Below are positions 17,083 through 25,581 of a stretch of 64,000 bases of DNA, piece after piece (the first letter of the stretch is position 1; the number at the start of each line of letters is the position of its first letter). The notes beneath the pieces are model-generated. The model saw nothing but the letters and a program-made list of their open reading frames with translations. It was not told where the DNA came from and made no database searches. Position numbers and translations under genes: made by a program. This DNA is from Mycobacterium sp. ACS1612 (GTDB lineage: Bacteria; Actinomycetota; Actinomycetes; Mycobacteriales; Mycobacteriaceae). The stretch is taken from contig NZ_LZHZ01000048.1 in assembly GCF_001667505.1 (NCBI RefSeq), positions 62,001 through 126,000 of the forward strand, written 5' to 3'.

Positions 17083-18306
17083 ATGTCCGTCCTTGACTCG
17101 ACCGTCTCTGCCAGCGGGGATCTTGCCCCGAAGCCGTCCGACAAGTTCTCGTTCGGCCTGTGGACCATTGGCTGGACCGCCAACGACCCGTTCGGGGTGG
17201 CCACCCGGCCCGCCTTGGACCCCGTCGAGGCGGTGGAGCGACTCGCCGAACTCGGTGCGTACGGGCTGACCTTCCATGACGACGACCTGTTCCCGTTCGG
17301 CAGCAGCGACGGCGAACGCCGCCGCGCCATCGACAGGCTGACGTCGGCCCTGCACGCCAACGGCTTGGCCGTACCCATGGTGACCACCAATCTGTTCACC
17401 CATCCGGTGTTCAAAGACGGCGCCTTCACAAGCAATGATCGAGGCGTTCGCCGCTTCGCGGTGCGCAAGGCGCTGCGCAACATCGACCTTGCCGCTGAAC
17501 TCGGCGCGGAAACCTTTGTCATGTGGGGTGGCCGCGAGGGTAGCGAGTACGACAGCGCCAAGGACGTCCGGGCGGCACTGGAACGCTACGCCGAAGCGCT
17601 GAACCTGTTGTGCGAGTACGTACTCGACCAGAAGTACCCGCTGCGGTTCGCGATCGAACCGAAACCCAACGAACCCCGTGGCGACATCCTGCTTCCCACC
17701 GTCGGGCACGCGCTGGCCTTCATCGACACGCTCGCCCACCCCGAGATGGTCGGCGTCAACCCCGAAACCGGACACGAGCAGATGTCCGGACTCAACTTCA
17801 TGCACGGCATCAGCCAGGCGCTGTACTGTCGCAAGCTGTTTCACATCGACCTCAATGGCCAGCGCGGAATCAAGTTCGACCAGGATCTGGTGTTCGGTCA
17901 CGGCGATCTGGTCAACGCTTTCTCGCTCGTCGACCTGTTGGAGAACGGCGGCGCCGATGGCGGGCCGAGCTACACGGGCCCGAGGCATTTCGACTACAAG
18001 CCCAGCCGCACCGAAGACGTCACCGGGGTGTGGGATTCGGCCGCCGCGAACATGCGAATGTATCTGTTGCTCAAGCAGCGGGCCGCTGCATTCCGTGCCG
18101 ACCCGGAGGTCGGTGAAGCACTGGAGGCGGCGCGTGTCGACGAATTGCGCACCCCAACACTGGCCGCGGGCGAAACGTATCGCGAACTGCTCACCGACAG
18201 GTCGGCCTACGAGGAGTTCGACGCCGAGTCCTACTTCGGCGCCAAGGGTTTCGGCTTCGTCCGGCTGCACCAACTGGCCGTCGAGCACCTGATGGGCGCG
18301 CGCTGA
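17083..18306 (+). CDS. xylA: Xylose isomerase
   Basis: The enzyme converts D-xylose to D-xylulose in the cytoplasm with two divalent metals. The 407-residue product follows the actinobacterial class-I pattern closely: [30 protein letters not shown] (catalytic His), [26 protein letters not shown] (metal Glu), [10 protein letters not shown] and [19 protein letters not shown] at 17083 has CAGGAGAG just upstream. It is the first gene of the rightward cassette and faces the ROK regulator. No xylulokinase gene is present in the window, so the second step must be encoded elsewhere. Confidence 0.96.
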   Translation: MSVLDSTVSASGDLAPKPSDKFSFGLWTIGWTANDPFGVATRPALDPVEAVERLAELGAYGLTFHDDDLFPFGSSDGERRRAIDRLTSALHANGLAVPMVTTNLFTHPVFKDGAFTSNDRGVRRFAVRKALRNIDLAAELGAETFVMWGGREGSEYDSAKDVRAALERYAEALNLLCEYVLDQKYPLRFAIEPKPNEPRGDILLPTVGHALAFIDTLAHPEMVGVNPETGHEQMSGLNFMHGISQALYCRKLFHIDLNGQRGIKFDQDLVFGHGDLVNAFSLVDLLENGGADGGPSYTGPRHFDYKPSRTEDVTGVWDSAAANMRMYLLLKQRAAAFRADPEVGEALEAARVDELRTPTLAAGETYRELLTDRSAYEEFDAESYFGAKGFGFVRLHQLAVEHLMGAR

Positions 18307-18350
18307 CGTGATACCTCAACAGTGTGGACGTGATGCATGTCACCCTATAA

Positions 18351-18365
18351 GTTGTCCCGAACAAC
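18351..18365. promoter_or_regulatory. Inverted repeat before the sugar-binding protein gene (GTTGT-N5-ACAAC)
   Basis: Five-base arms with a 5-base spacer lie 31 bases before the ATG at 18397. This is a possible internal operator separating xylA from the transporter genes. Confidence 0.35.
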
Positions 18366-18396
18366 AAACAACGGTGGATGGATGGAAGGCGGTTCC

Positions 18397-19482
18397 ATGA
18401 AACGAGTCAGCGGTCTGATGCTCGCCGTCGTCGTCGGAGCGGGCCTGACGCTCACCGCGTGCGGTGACAACGGCGGCGGTGGCGGCGCCGGCGGCGCCGG
18501 CGGCGGTGCCAAGGCGCAGAAGATCGGCGTGATCCTGCCCGACACCAAGTCTTCCGTGCGCTGGGAGTCCAAGGACCGCCCCGAACTCGAGGCCGCGTTC
18601 AAGAAGGCAGGCGTGGCCTACACCATCCAGAACGCCGAGGGTTCCGCCGACAACATGGCGACCATCGCCGACGGCATGATCGCCGACGGCGTGACGGTGC
18701 TGGCAATCGTCAACCTTGACTCTGACAGCGGGGCTTCCATTCAGCAGAAGGCGGCCAGCCAAGGCGTCAAGACCATCGACTACGACCGGCTGACGCTGGG
18801 CGGATCCGCCGATGTGTACGTGTCCTTCGACAACACCAAGGTCGGTGAACTGCAGGGCCAGGGACTGGTTGACTGCCTCGCGGGCAAACAGTCAAATGTG
18901 GTGTTTCTAAACGGCTCTCCCACTGACAACAACGCCACCCTGTTCACCGGCGGTGCGCACAGCGTCGTCGACAAGGTGCCGACGGTACGCGTCGTTGGCG
19001 AGCAGGCGGTGCCCGATTGGGACAACGACAAGGCGGTCACGATCTTCGAGCAGATGTACACCGCCGCGGACGGCAAGGTCGACGGCGTCTACGCCGCCAA
19101 TGACGGGTTGGCCGGATCGGTGATCTCGATCCTGCAAAAGAATGGCCGGGCCGGACAGGTGCCGGTAACCGGGCAGGACGCCACGGTCGAGGGCCTGCAG
19201 AACATCCTCGCGGGCAACCAGTGCATGACCGTCTACAAGTCAGCCAAGGAGGAAGCGGCCGCTCTGGCAGCGGCGGCCATCGCCCTGTCCAAAGGCGAAC
19301 AGCCCAAGACCAACAGCACATCTCGTGACGACAAGGGCAACCGGGACGTGCCGTCGGTGCTGTTGACGCCGAAGTCGATCACCAAGGACACCGTCGACGT
19401 GGTGTTCAACGACGGGGGCCAGACCAAGGCAGACGTCTGCACCGGCCAGTTCGCCGCTGCGTGCAGCGCCGCTGGATTGTAA
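18397..19482 (+). CDS. Sugar ABC transporter substrate-binding lipoprotein (XylF-like)
   Basis: This 361-residue binding protein belongs to the ribose/xylose (periplasmic binding protein type I) class. The signal peptide ends in LTLTAC with Cys22 as lipidation site, followed by a glycine-rich linker (residues about 27-38). The mature part shows KIGVILPDTKSSVRWESKDRP and a central YAANDGLAGSVISILQ, typical of xylose-binding proteins. ATG at 18397 has a GGAAGG site. It lies between xylA and its ATPase and permease partners, so xylose import is the likely role. Confidence 0.88.
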   Translation: MKRVSGLMLAVVVGAGLTLTACGDNGGGGGAGGAGGGAKAQKIGVILPDTKSSVRWESKDRPELEAAFKKAGVAYTIQNAEGSADNMATIADGMIADGVTVLAIVNLDSDSGASIQQKAASQGVKTIDYDRLTLGGSADVYVSFDNTKVGELQGQGLVDCLAGKQSNVVFLNGSPTDNNATLFTGGAHSVVDKVPTVRVVGEQAVPDWDNDKAVTIFEQMYTAADGKVDGVYAANDGLAGSVISILQKNGRAGQVPVTGQDATVEGLQNILAGNQCMTVYKSAKEEAAALAAAAIALSKGEQPKTNSTSRDDKGNRDVPSVLLTPKSITKDTVDVVFNDGGQTKADVCTGQFAAACSAAGL

Positions 19483-19487
19483 GAGCA

Positions 19488-20264
19488 GTGTCCGATCCGA
19501 TTCTCGAACTTCGCGGCGTCAACAAGAGTTTCGGCGTCGTGCACGTGTTGCACGACGTGGACTTCCAGGTGTATCCGGGTGAGGTCACCGCGCTGGTCGG
19601 TGACAACGGCGCGGGCAAGTCGACTCTGGTCAAGGCGATCGCGGGGATCCATCCCCTCGACACCGGGACCTACGTGTTCGAAGGCAACCCGGTCACGGTG
19701 CACGGACCGAACGACGTGTCGGCGCTGGGTGTCGAGGTCGTGTATCAGGATCTGGCGTTGTGCGACAACCTCGACATCGTCTCCAACATGTTTCTGGGCC
19801 GCGAGCTCAAGCAAAGGGGAGTGCTCGACGAGTCCAGAATGGAATCGTTGGCCCGCGAAGCACTTTCGTCGCTGTCCGTGCGGACGGTGAAGTCGGTGCG
19901 CCAGCCGGTGTCCAGCTTGTCCGGCGGACAGCGGCAGACGGTGGCGATCGCGAAGTCGGTGCTGTGGAACGCCAAGGTGGTGTTGCTCGACGAGCCCACC
20001 GCGGCGCTCGGCGTTGCGCAGACCCGGCAAGTGCTCGACCTGGTCCGCAGACTGGCCGACCAGGGCGTCGGCGTGGTGTTCATCTCGCACAACCTGAACG
20101 ACGTGTTCGAAGTGGCCGACCGGATATGCGCGCTGTACCTCGGTCGGGTGGCCGCTGAAGTGAAAGCCGCCGAGGTCAGCCACAGCCAGGTGGTGGAATT
20201 GATCACCGCAGGCCGCTCCGGTGACCTCGGCCTGGCGCAGGTCGAGGCCGCACAGTCGATGTGA
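19488..20264 (+). CDS. Sugar ABC transporter ATP-binding protein, single nucleotide-binding domain
   Basis: This 258-residue ATPase shows Walker A GDNGAGKST, signature LSGGQRQT and VVLLDEPTAAL. XylG/RbsA proteins of this class usually carry two fused nucleotide-binding domains (about 500 residues). This one carries a single domain, as in FrcA-type systems, so it would act as a homodimer. GTG at 19488 lies five bases after the binding-protein stop, with only a weak ribosome site, which suggests coupling. The H-loop is seen as FISHNLNDVFEV. Confidence 0.87.
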   Translation: MSDPILELRGVNKSFGVVHVLHDVDFQVYPGEVTALVGDNGAGKSTLVKAIAGIHPLDTGTYVFEGNPVTVHGPNDVSALGVEVVYQDLALCDNLDIVSNMFLGRELKQRGVLDESRMESLAREALSSLSVRTVKSVRQPVSSLSGGQRQTVAIAKSVLWNAKVVLLDEPTAALGVAQTRQVLDLVRRLADQGVGVVFISHNLNDVFEVADRICALYLGRVAAEVKAAEVSHSQVVELITAGRSGDLGLAQVEAAQSM

Positions 20265-20274
20265 GGACCGCCAA

Positions 20275-21540
20275 ATGACAACTCTGAACGCGAAACTCGC
20301 CGACGCCGACTTCGCAGGCGACACCCGTACCGACGAGACGTTTGCGGATGCGGTGCGCAGTTATCTCCGGCGCGTGCGAGGGGGCGACATGGGTTCGCTG
20401 CCCGCGATCCTCGGCCTCGTCGTGCTGTTCATCGTGTTCGGGCTCGCCAACGAGCGATTCACCTCGGCGCTCAACCTCGCCAACCTCGTCACCCAGGCCG
20501 GTTCGATCTGCGTGCTGGCAATGGGATTGGTGTTCGTGCTGTTGCTCGGCGACATCGATCTGTCCGCCGGGGTGGCCGGCGGTGTCTCGGCGTGCGTGAT
20601 GGGGTTGACCATCGTCAACCACGGCTGGTCCTGGTGGGCCGCGATCCTCGCGGGCATTCTGTGCGGCGCGCTGATCGGCCTGGCGATCGGCGTGCTGCGT
20701 GCCAAGTTGGGGATCCCGTCGTTCGTTGTGACGCTAGCGTTTTTCCTTGGGCTGCAGGGCGTGACGTTGAAACTCATCGGGGAGGGCGGATCTATCCGGG
20801 TGGACAACCCCGTGATTCGCGGCATCACGATCGACAACATGTCGGTCACGGCGGGGTGGTTGTTCGCCCTGCTGATCGTCGCGGGTTTCACGGGTCTGGA
20901 GTTGTATCGGCATCGCACCAAGGTGGCCCGCGGGTTGGTGCACCCGCCGTTCGGTGTGGTGATCGCGCGCATCGTCGGTGTGGCGGTGGTAGCCCTGGGT
21001 GTGGCCTACGTGCTGAACCTCAACCGCAGTGTGAATCCGAACATCGAGATCCGCGGCATTCCTTACGTTTTGCCGCTTGTCGGGGTGTTGCTGATCGTTT
21101 TGACGCTGGTCCTCAACCGCACCGCGTACGGTCGGCACATCTACGCGGTGGGCGGCAACGCGGAGGCCGCGCGGCGAGCCGGTATCAAAGTCGCCCGCAT
21201 CAGGATGTCGGTCTTCGTGGTGTGCTCGTCGCTGGCGGCGATCAGCGGCATCATCGCGGCGTCCTACGGCGGCAAGGTGTCAGCATCGTCGGGTGGCGGC
21301 AACGTGCTGTTGTACGCCGTCGGGGCGGCGGTGATCGGCGGCACCAGCCTGTTCGGCGGGAAGGGCCGCGCCATCGATGCAGTGGTCGGCGGGGTGGTGG
21401 TGGCCACGATCGCCAACGGGCTGGGACTGCTGAATCAGGCGTCCTACATCAACTTCCTCGTCACCGGCGGGGTGCTGCTGCTCGCGGCGAGTGTGGACGC
21501 GATTTCCCGCCGACGCCGATCGGCGACCGGCCTCTCCTAG
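20275..21540 (+). CDS. Sugar ABC transporter permease (XylH/RbsC-type)
   Basis: This 421-residue permease has about ten hydrophobic segments. Family landmarks are VLLLGDIDLSAGVAGGVSA near residue 85, the sugar-permease signature, and YAVGGNAEAARRAGIKVARIRMSVFV in the cytoplasmic loop. ATG at 20275 has GAGGA seven bases upstream. It is the last gene of the xylose cassette. Its 3' end overlaps the convergent flavoprotein gene by four bases. Together with the single-domain ATPase it would form a symmetric importer. Confidence 0.88.
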   Translation: MTTLNAKLADADFAGDTRTDETFADAVRSYLRRVRGGDMGSLPAILGLVVLFIVFGLANERFTSALNLANLVTQAGSICVLAMGLVFVLLLGDIDLSAGVAGGVSACVMGLTIVNHGWSWWAAILAGILCGALIGLAIGVLRAKLGIPSFVVTLAFFLGLQGVTLKLIGEGGSIRVDNPVIRGITIDNMSVTAGWLFALLIVAGFTGLELYRHRTKVARGLVHPPFGVVIARIVGVAVVALGVAYVLNLNRSVNPNIEIRGIPYVLPLVGVLLIVLTLVLNRTAYGRHIYAVGGNAEAARRAGIKVARIRMSVFVVCSSLAAISGIIAASYGGKVSASSGGGNVLLYAVGAAVIGGTSLFGGKGRAIDAVVGGVVVATIANGLGLLNQASYINFLVTGGVLLLAASVDAISRRRRSATGLS

Positions 21541-22739
21541 TGTGCGGCTTTCTCTGGGAACGGCAGTGAAATCGGTTCGGGCGCAACGCGACTGTTGCCT
21601 TCTGCGTCGAAGCGGTCGAGTCCGAGGTCGGTGAGATCGAGCCATGTGCACTCGCCGGTGGTGGTGAGGTCGGCAGCCACCTGTGCGACGGCCGGACCCC
21701 ACATCATGCCGTGACCGGCTGGACTGGCCACCACGGTGCCGTCGACGGGACCGTCGTCGGTCAGCAGCGGGCCTAGGATCGGCAGATGGTCGGGGGTGTA
21801 GTCGATGGTGGCCGCCCACATGCGCCGAAGGCCCAGACCCTTGATGCCGGGCAGCAATTCCTCGATGCGGTCACGCGCCTTGCGGTAGTACACCTCGTCG
21901 AAGTCGGCGGCCACGCCGGGCGGCTCGTCGGGATTGCTCATTCCCCACAGCAGGCCGCCGGCTTCGCCTGGCCGCCAATAGATTCCGGAGGTGATGTCGA
22001 AGACCATCGGCACGTCGTGCACGTCGAATGCGGACACGGGCGCGGTGACCACCACCTGGTGGCGGGTGCCACCGGCGGGCACCCGCGCTCCCGCCGCCGC
22101 GCCGACATCGGCGAGCTTGGGCCCGCCGGTGAGCACCACGCGGTCGGTGTCGATGGGCCCGTCGGAGGTGTCGACGCCGACCACCCGACTGCCTGCGGTC
22201 CGCAGCCCGGTGAACCTGCACCGTTCCCGGACGTCGACGCGATGTGCGGTCAGCGCCGCGGTGTAGGCCAGCACGTTGCGCGGCGCGTCGATGTACCCGT
22301 CGCCGGGCGCGTAAGACGCGCCCAACGTGACACCCGGCGCCAGACCGGTGTTTCGGTCGTCGATTTCGGCGCTGGACAGCCACTGCACGGTGAGGCCGAG
22401 TCGCTGCTGCAGCGCGATGCGGTCATGGGCTTGTGCGACCTCCGCGTCGGTGAAACACGGCATCAGGTAGCCCTGCGGCACGAAGCCGCAGTCCAGCGGG
22501 AAGCGGTCACCGCTGGCGGCGTAGAACTCCTGGCTTCGAAGGCCGAGCTTGATCGCGGTCTCGGTGCCGCCCTGCGCGCGGACCATGCCCGCGGCCCGGC
22601 TGCTCGCGCCGTCACCCAGCGTCGCTTTCTCTAGCAGGACGACTCTTTTGACGCCGCTCTCGGCGAGCAGTACGGCCGTCCACGCGCCGACCGTTCCGCC
22701 GCCCACCACTACGACATCGGCGCTGCGGGAGCTGGTCAT
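21537..22739 (-). CDS. FAD-dependent oxidoreductase, D-amino-acid/sarcosine oxidase (DAO) family
   Basis: This flavoprotein of about 400 residues has an N-terminal GGGTVGAW dinucleotide motif and a second FAD/substrate region near the C-terminus (YTPDHLPILGP...SPAGHGMMWGPAVAQ). The family oxidises amines or imino acids. ATG at 22739 is used, but ATG at 22757, immediately beside the operator, is also possible and would be nearly leaderless. Operator copy 3 lies between this gene and the divergent acyl-CoA dehydrogenase, placing both in the inferred TetR regulon although the xylose cassette separates them from tetR. Confidence 0.83.
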   Translation of the reverse strand: MTSSRSADVVVVGGGTVGAWTAVLLAESGVKRVVLLEKATLGDGASSRAAGMVRAQGGTETAIKLGLRSQEFYAASGDRFPLDCGFVPQGYLMPCFTDAEVAQAHDRIALQQRLGLTVQWLSSAEIDDRNTGLAPGVTLGASYAPGDGYIDAPRNVLAYTAALTAHRVDVRERCRFTGLRTAGSRVVGVDTSDGPIDTDRVVLTGGPKLADVGAAAGARVPAGGTRHQVVVTAPVSAFDVHDVPMVFDITSGIYWRPGEAGGLLWGMSNPDEPPGVAADFDEVYYRKARDRIEELLPGIKGLGLRRMWAATIDYTPDHLPILGPLLTDDGPVDGTVVASPAGHGMMWGPAVAQVAADLTTTGECTWLDLTDLGLDRFDAEGNSRVAPEPISLPFPEKAAH

Positions 22740-22758
22740 ACCACGAAACGCTGGCATA

Positions 22759-22774
22759 GACTGAACGCTCAGTC
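22759..22774. promoter_or_regulatory. TetR-type operator, copy 3 (GACTGA-ACGC-TCAGTC)
   Basis: This is a perfect palindrome identical in arms to the site at 7138; the flanking bases (CATA before, AA after) are also shared. It lies in a short divergent gap between the DAO-family flavoprotein and the acyl-CoA dehydrogenase. Confidence 0.75.
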
Positions 22775-22791
22775 AAGAGGTGGAGGCGCGG

Positions 22792-23964
22792 ATGTATGGG
22801 CTGACCGATGACGACCTCCGGATCCGGAACGCGGCGCGCGACTTCGTCGAGACGCTGATGCCGCACGAGGTGGAGGCCGAACTCGCAGGCGGCACCCTGC
22901 CCAAGGAGTTGACAGCCGAACATCAGGCCCGCGCCATCGAATTGGGCTTGTACGCAACAAATATGCCGACTTCGGTCGGCGGTCCTGGTTGCACCGCCCT
23001 GCAACAGGTGCTCGTGCAGGAGCAGTGCGGGCGGGTGACCAACGGCCTCGGCTGGGTGATGGCCACCCCGCCGCAGTGGTGGGTGGAGGTGGCGACCGAT
23101 TATCAGCGGGAGCGGTGGTTGCTGCCGTCGGTGCGGGGTGAGAAGCACGAGGCATATGCGATCACCGAGGAATTCGCCGGTTCCGATGTATCCGCGCTGC
23201 AGGCGACCGCGCGACGCGTCTCCTCGCCGGCTGGCGACGAGTACGTGGTCAACGGTGTCAAGTGGCATGTCACGTCGTTCAACCTGGCCGATTACGTCTT
23301 CGTCGAGGCGGTGCTCGACGGTGGCGATCACGTGCTGCTCGTGGTCGACCTGCCCTGGCCTGGGGTGGAAGTGGTTCGCACACCGCAGTATTCACACAAC
23401 ATCGCCGACGAGCACCCGATCGTGGCGTTCAACGACGTCCGCGTCCCCGCAGCCAACCGCATCGGTGCCGAGGGTGATCCGATGACCTTCACCCAGGACT
23501 GGTTCCGGTTCGAGCGGACGATGGTTGCCGCGAGATGCGTTGGTGCCGCGCAACGTCTGCTCGACGAGGCCACCGCGTTCGCGCAGACGCGAGTCGTCGC
23601 CGGGCGGCCGCTGGGTGAACACCAGTTGGTCGCGGGCATGCTGGCCGACAGCGCGACCGAATTGTTCGCCGCCAGGACGATGCTCTACGAGGTGGCGCGG
23701 TCGATCGACGCGGGCCACAATCGTAAGACGGTGCACGGTCAGGCGTCGATGGCGAAGCTGTACTGCTCGGAGATGGCGGGCCGGGTGGCCGACCGCGCCG
23801 TGCAGATCTTCGGCGGCCGCGGCTACATGCGTGAGAACGTCGCCGAGCGGATGTTCCGCGAACTGCGGGTGGAGCGAATCTGGGAGGGTGCGAGCGAGAT
23901 CCAGCGGATCATCGTCGGCCGTCAGCTGATGAATCGGGGGCCGGGGGCGCTGCTCGACGCTTGA
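22792..23964 (+). CDS. Acyl-CoA dehydrogenase
   Basis: This 390-residue flavoenzyme has the family signatures YAITEEFAGSDVSALQ near residue 122 and the C-terminal VQIFGGRGYMRENVAERMFRELRVERIWEGASEIQRIIVGRQL. The catalytic glutamate is probably the one in IWEGASEIQ, as in short/medium-chain enzymes. ATG at 22792 is chosen over GTG at 22780 because GGAGG precedes it by five bases. It is controlled from the palindrome 17 bases upstream, together with the divergent DAO-type oxidase. Confidence 0.9.
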   Translation: MYGLTDDDLRIRNAARDFVETLMPHEVEAELAGGTLPKELTAEHQARAIELGLYATNMPTSVGGPGCTALQQVLVQEQCGRVTNGLGWVMATPPQWWVEVATDYQRERWLLPSVRGEKHEAYAITEEFAGSDVSALQATARRVSSPAGDEYVVNGVKWHVTSFNLADYVFVEAVLDGGDHVLLVVDLPWPGVEVVRTPQYSHNIADEHPIVAFNDVRVPAANRIGAEGDPMTFTQDWFRFERTMVAARCVGAAQRLLDEATAFAQTRVVAGRPLGEHQLVAGMLADSATELFAARTMLYEVARSIDAGHNRKTVHGQASMAKLYCSEMAGRVADRAVQIFGGRGYMRENVAERMFRELRVERIWEGASEIQRIIVGRQLMNRGPGALLDA

Positions 23965-24026
23965 CGCGAGTAGCCTTGACGCAGGTCGGGGTGACAAGCG
24001 AAAGATCGCATCGGACCGGGCACACC

Positions 24027-25028
24027 ATGTTGACGAAGCCACAAGTTGCTGTAGCCACCGTCGCCGCGGTTCTCGCCGTATCGGCAGGTTTACCCATCGG
24101 CCAGTCGGCTACCGGGATGGGCGTCGGTATCGCGGCCGCGTCGCCCTGCCCGCCTTTCCTCCCGTGTCAGGGACCACCCAAACCGCCCAAGCTGCCGGGC
24201 CTCGGTGGTGGCGGTGGTCCGAAGGCGCCCAAGCTGCCCGGCCTCGGTGGTGGCGGTGGTCCGAAGGCGCCCAAACTGCCCGACTTCGGTGGTGGCGGTG
24301 GTCCGAAGGCGCCCAAGCTGCCCGGCCTCGGTGGTGGCGGTGGTCCGAAGGGGCCGAAGCTGCCCGACTTCGGTGGTGGCGGTGGTCCGAAGGGGCCGAA
24401 GCTGCCCGGCCCCGCCGACGTCCGGCATGCGTTCACAGTGGGCGGCCCACGCGGTGCGGTGAACGTCGAAGTCCCTGACGCCCTTCGTGTTCCGAAGAAC
24501 CTGCGGCCAGATTTCCGGGTGCACGTGCCCGGTCTGGGCCGCCTGACCCCCAACGTGCGCTGGCCAGGTGGTCCCGCCGGACACTTGCGGGGCGATTGGA
24601 AGGCCGGCTGGCCGTGGCTGGCCCGACCGCACGTCGACCTCGGTCCGAACTTCCGCTGGCGGTGGCCGGGGCGGGTGCCCGGCGATTTCCGCGCCGGCTT
24701 CCACTGGCGGGTCTCTCCGAGGGATCTGCGCGTCGATTTCCGGGTGGGCCCCCTCCTCGACTTCAGCGCCGACTGGCGTGGCCTGCGACTGCGACTCGGC
24801 CCGCCGCCGTGGCACGGTGGCGTCGCACCGTTGGGTCTGGGACCCGCGCCGTGGGGCTGGGGTCCGCCGCCGCCGCCGAATTGGGCAGGCTGGATCCCGC
24901 CGCCGTGGGGTCCCGCCCCGGCACCATTCGACTATTGGGGCATCACCGTGATCCCGGTGTGGGATCCGTATTTCCAGCAGTGGGGCTTCTGGGAATTCGG
25001 GGTCTGGGTGCCGTTGCCTGGTCAGTAG
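24027..25028 (+). CDS. Secreted Pro/Gly/Trp-rich protein with 14-residue tandem repeats
   Basis: From ATG at 24027 the 333-residue protein starts with a signal peptide (TKPQVAVATVAAVLAVSAG...). A repeat zone of PKxPKLPxxGGGGG units follows (five full copies plus a partial one, residues about 51-128). The C-terminal part is rich in W, P and R, with a repeated FRxxW/RVxxDFR pattern and a tail of PPWGPAPAPFDYWG. A longer start at GTG 23991 cannot be excluded. I do not recognise a family. The composition suggests an exported cell-envelope or structural protein. It lies downstream of the acyl-CoA dehydrogenase but has no operator of its own that I can see. Confidence 0.7.
   Translation: MLTKPQVAVATVAAVLAVSAGLPIGQSATGMGVGIAAASPCPPFLPCQGPPKPPKLPGLGGGGGPKAPKLPGLGGGGGPKAPKLPDFGGGGGPKAPKLPGLGGGGGPKGPKLPDFGGGGGPKGPKLPGPADVRHAFTVGGPRGAVNVEVPDALRVPKNLRPDFRVHVPGLGRLTPNVRWPGGPAGHLRGDWKAGWPWLARPHVDLGPNFRWRWPGRVPGDFRAGFHWRVSPRDLRVDFRVGPLLDFSADWRGLRLRLGPPPWHGGVAPLGLGPAPWGWGPPPPPNWAGWIPPPWGPAPAPFDYWGITVIPVWDPYFQQWGFWEFGVWVPLPGQ
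24177..24410 (+). repeat. 42-base in-frame tandem repeat array (5 full units plus partial)
   Basis: The units encode PKPPKLPGLGGGGG, PKAPKLPGLGGGGG, PKAPKLPDFGGGGG, PKAPKLPGLGGGGG, PKGPKLPDFGGGGG and PKGPKLPG. GL and DF units alternate in the later copies, which points to duplication of a two-unit block. Near-identity at the DNA level makes copy-number variation likely. Confidence 0.92.
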
Positions 25029-25571
25029 TCACCACTGGACGCCGAGCGCCTGGCAGATCGCCAACGGCCCACCGTAGGCGACGATGCTGTCGGTCCACGC
25101 GGCCTCGTCGTACTTCGTGCCAGGGCCGGGCCGGACGCTGGCCACGAACAACTGCATATCGTCGACGTAGCGTTGCAGCGACCGCGTCAACAGCCGCGGC
25201 GGATTGGCATTCGCATCCAGCGCCTGCTGCGTGCGCCGCGCCCAATCCTGGGTATCAGTAACGAATTTCGGCAGCGCCGCATCCTGCTCCGGTGACCCGG
25301 GCTGGCCCGTCGCAAGAAACGCGTTACTGCGGTCATCGTTCTCCTTCATCAGCGGGGCGATGGCCTCGCACAGCTTGCGATCAGCATCGGGATTCGGCGC
25401 TTGCTGCGTTGGAGATGCCGCGGGTGCAGGCGGAGGTGGCGGCGGTTCCCTGTTCAGGGCGACGATCGCGACGATCAACGCGGCGACGGCGATGAGGATG
25501 GCCAACACCGCTGGAATGGTTCCGGCAATCCCGGGTCTGCCCGGCTGCACTGGTTGGCCGTATGTGCTCAT
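25029..25571 (-). CDS. Membrane-anchored hypothetical protein
   Basis: This 180-residue protein has a proline-rich N-terminus (MSTYGQPVQPGRPG), one membrane segment at about residues 18-40 (TIPAVLAILIAVAALIVAIVAL) and a PPPPPP linker. An extracytoplasmic helical domain follows, with two cysteines (KLCEAIAP and AICQALG) that may form a disulfide. ATG at 25571 has GGAGG close upstream; the in-frame extension to 25721 lacks support. It abuts the convergent repeat-protein gene, with stop codons side by side. The architecture is common among mycobacterial envelope proteins of unknown function. Confidence 0.72.
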   Translation of the reverse strand: MSTYGQPVQPGRPGIAGTIPAVLAILIAVAALIVAIVALNREPPPPPPAPAASPTQQAPNPDADRKLCEAIAPLMKENDDRSNAFLATGQPGSPEQDAALPKFVTDTQDWARRTQQALDANANPPRLLTRSLQRYVDDMQLFVASVRPGPGTKYDEAAWTDSIVAYGGPLAICQALGVQW

Positions 25572-25581
25572 GGCCTCCAGG

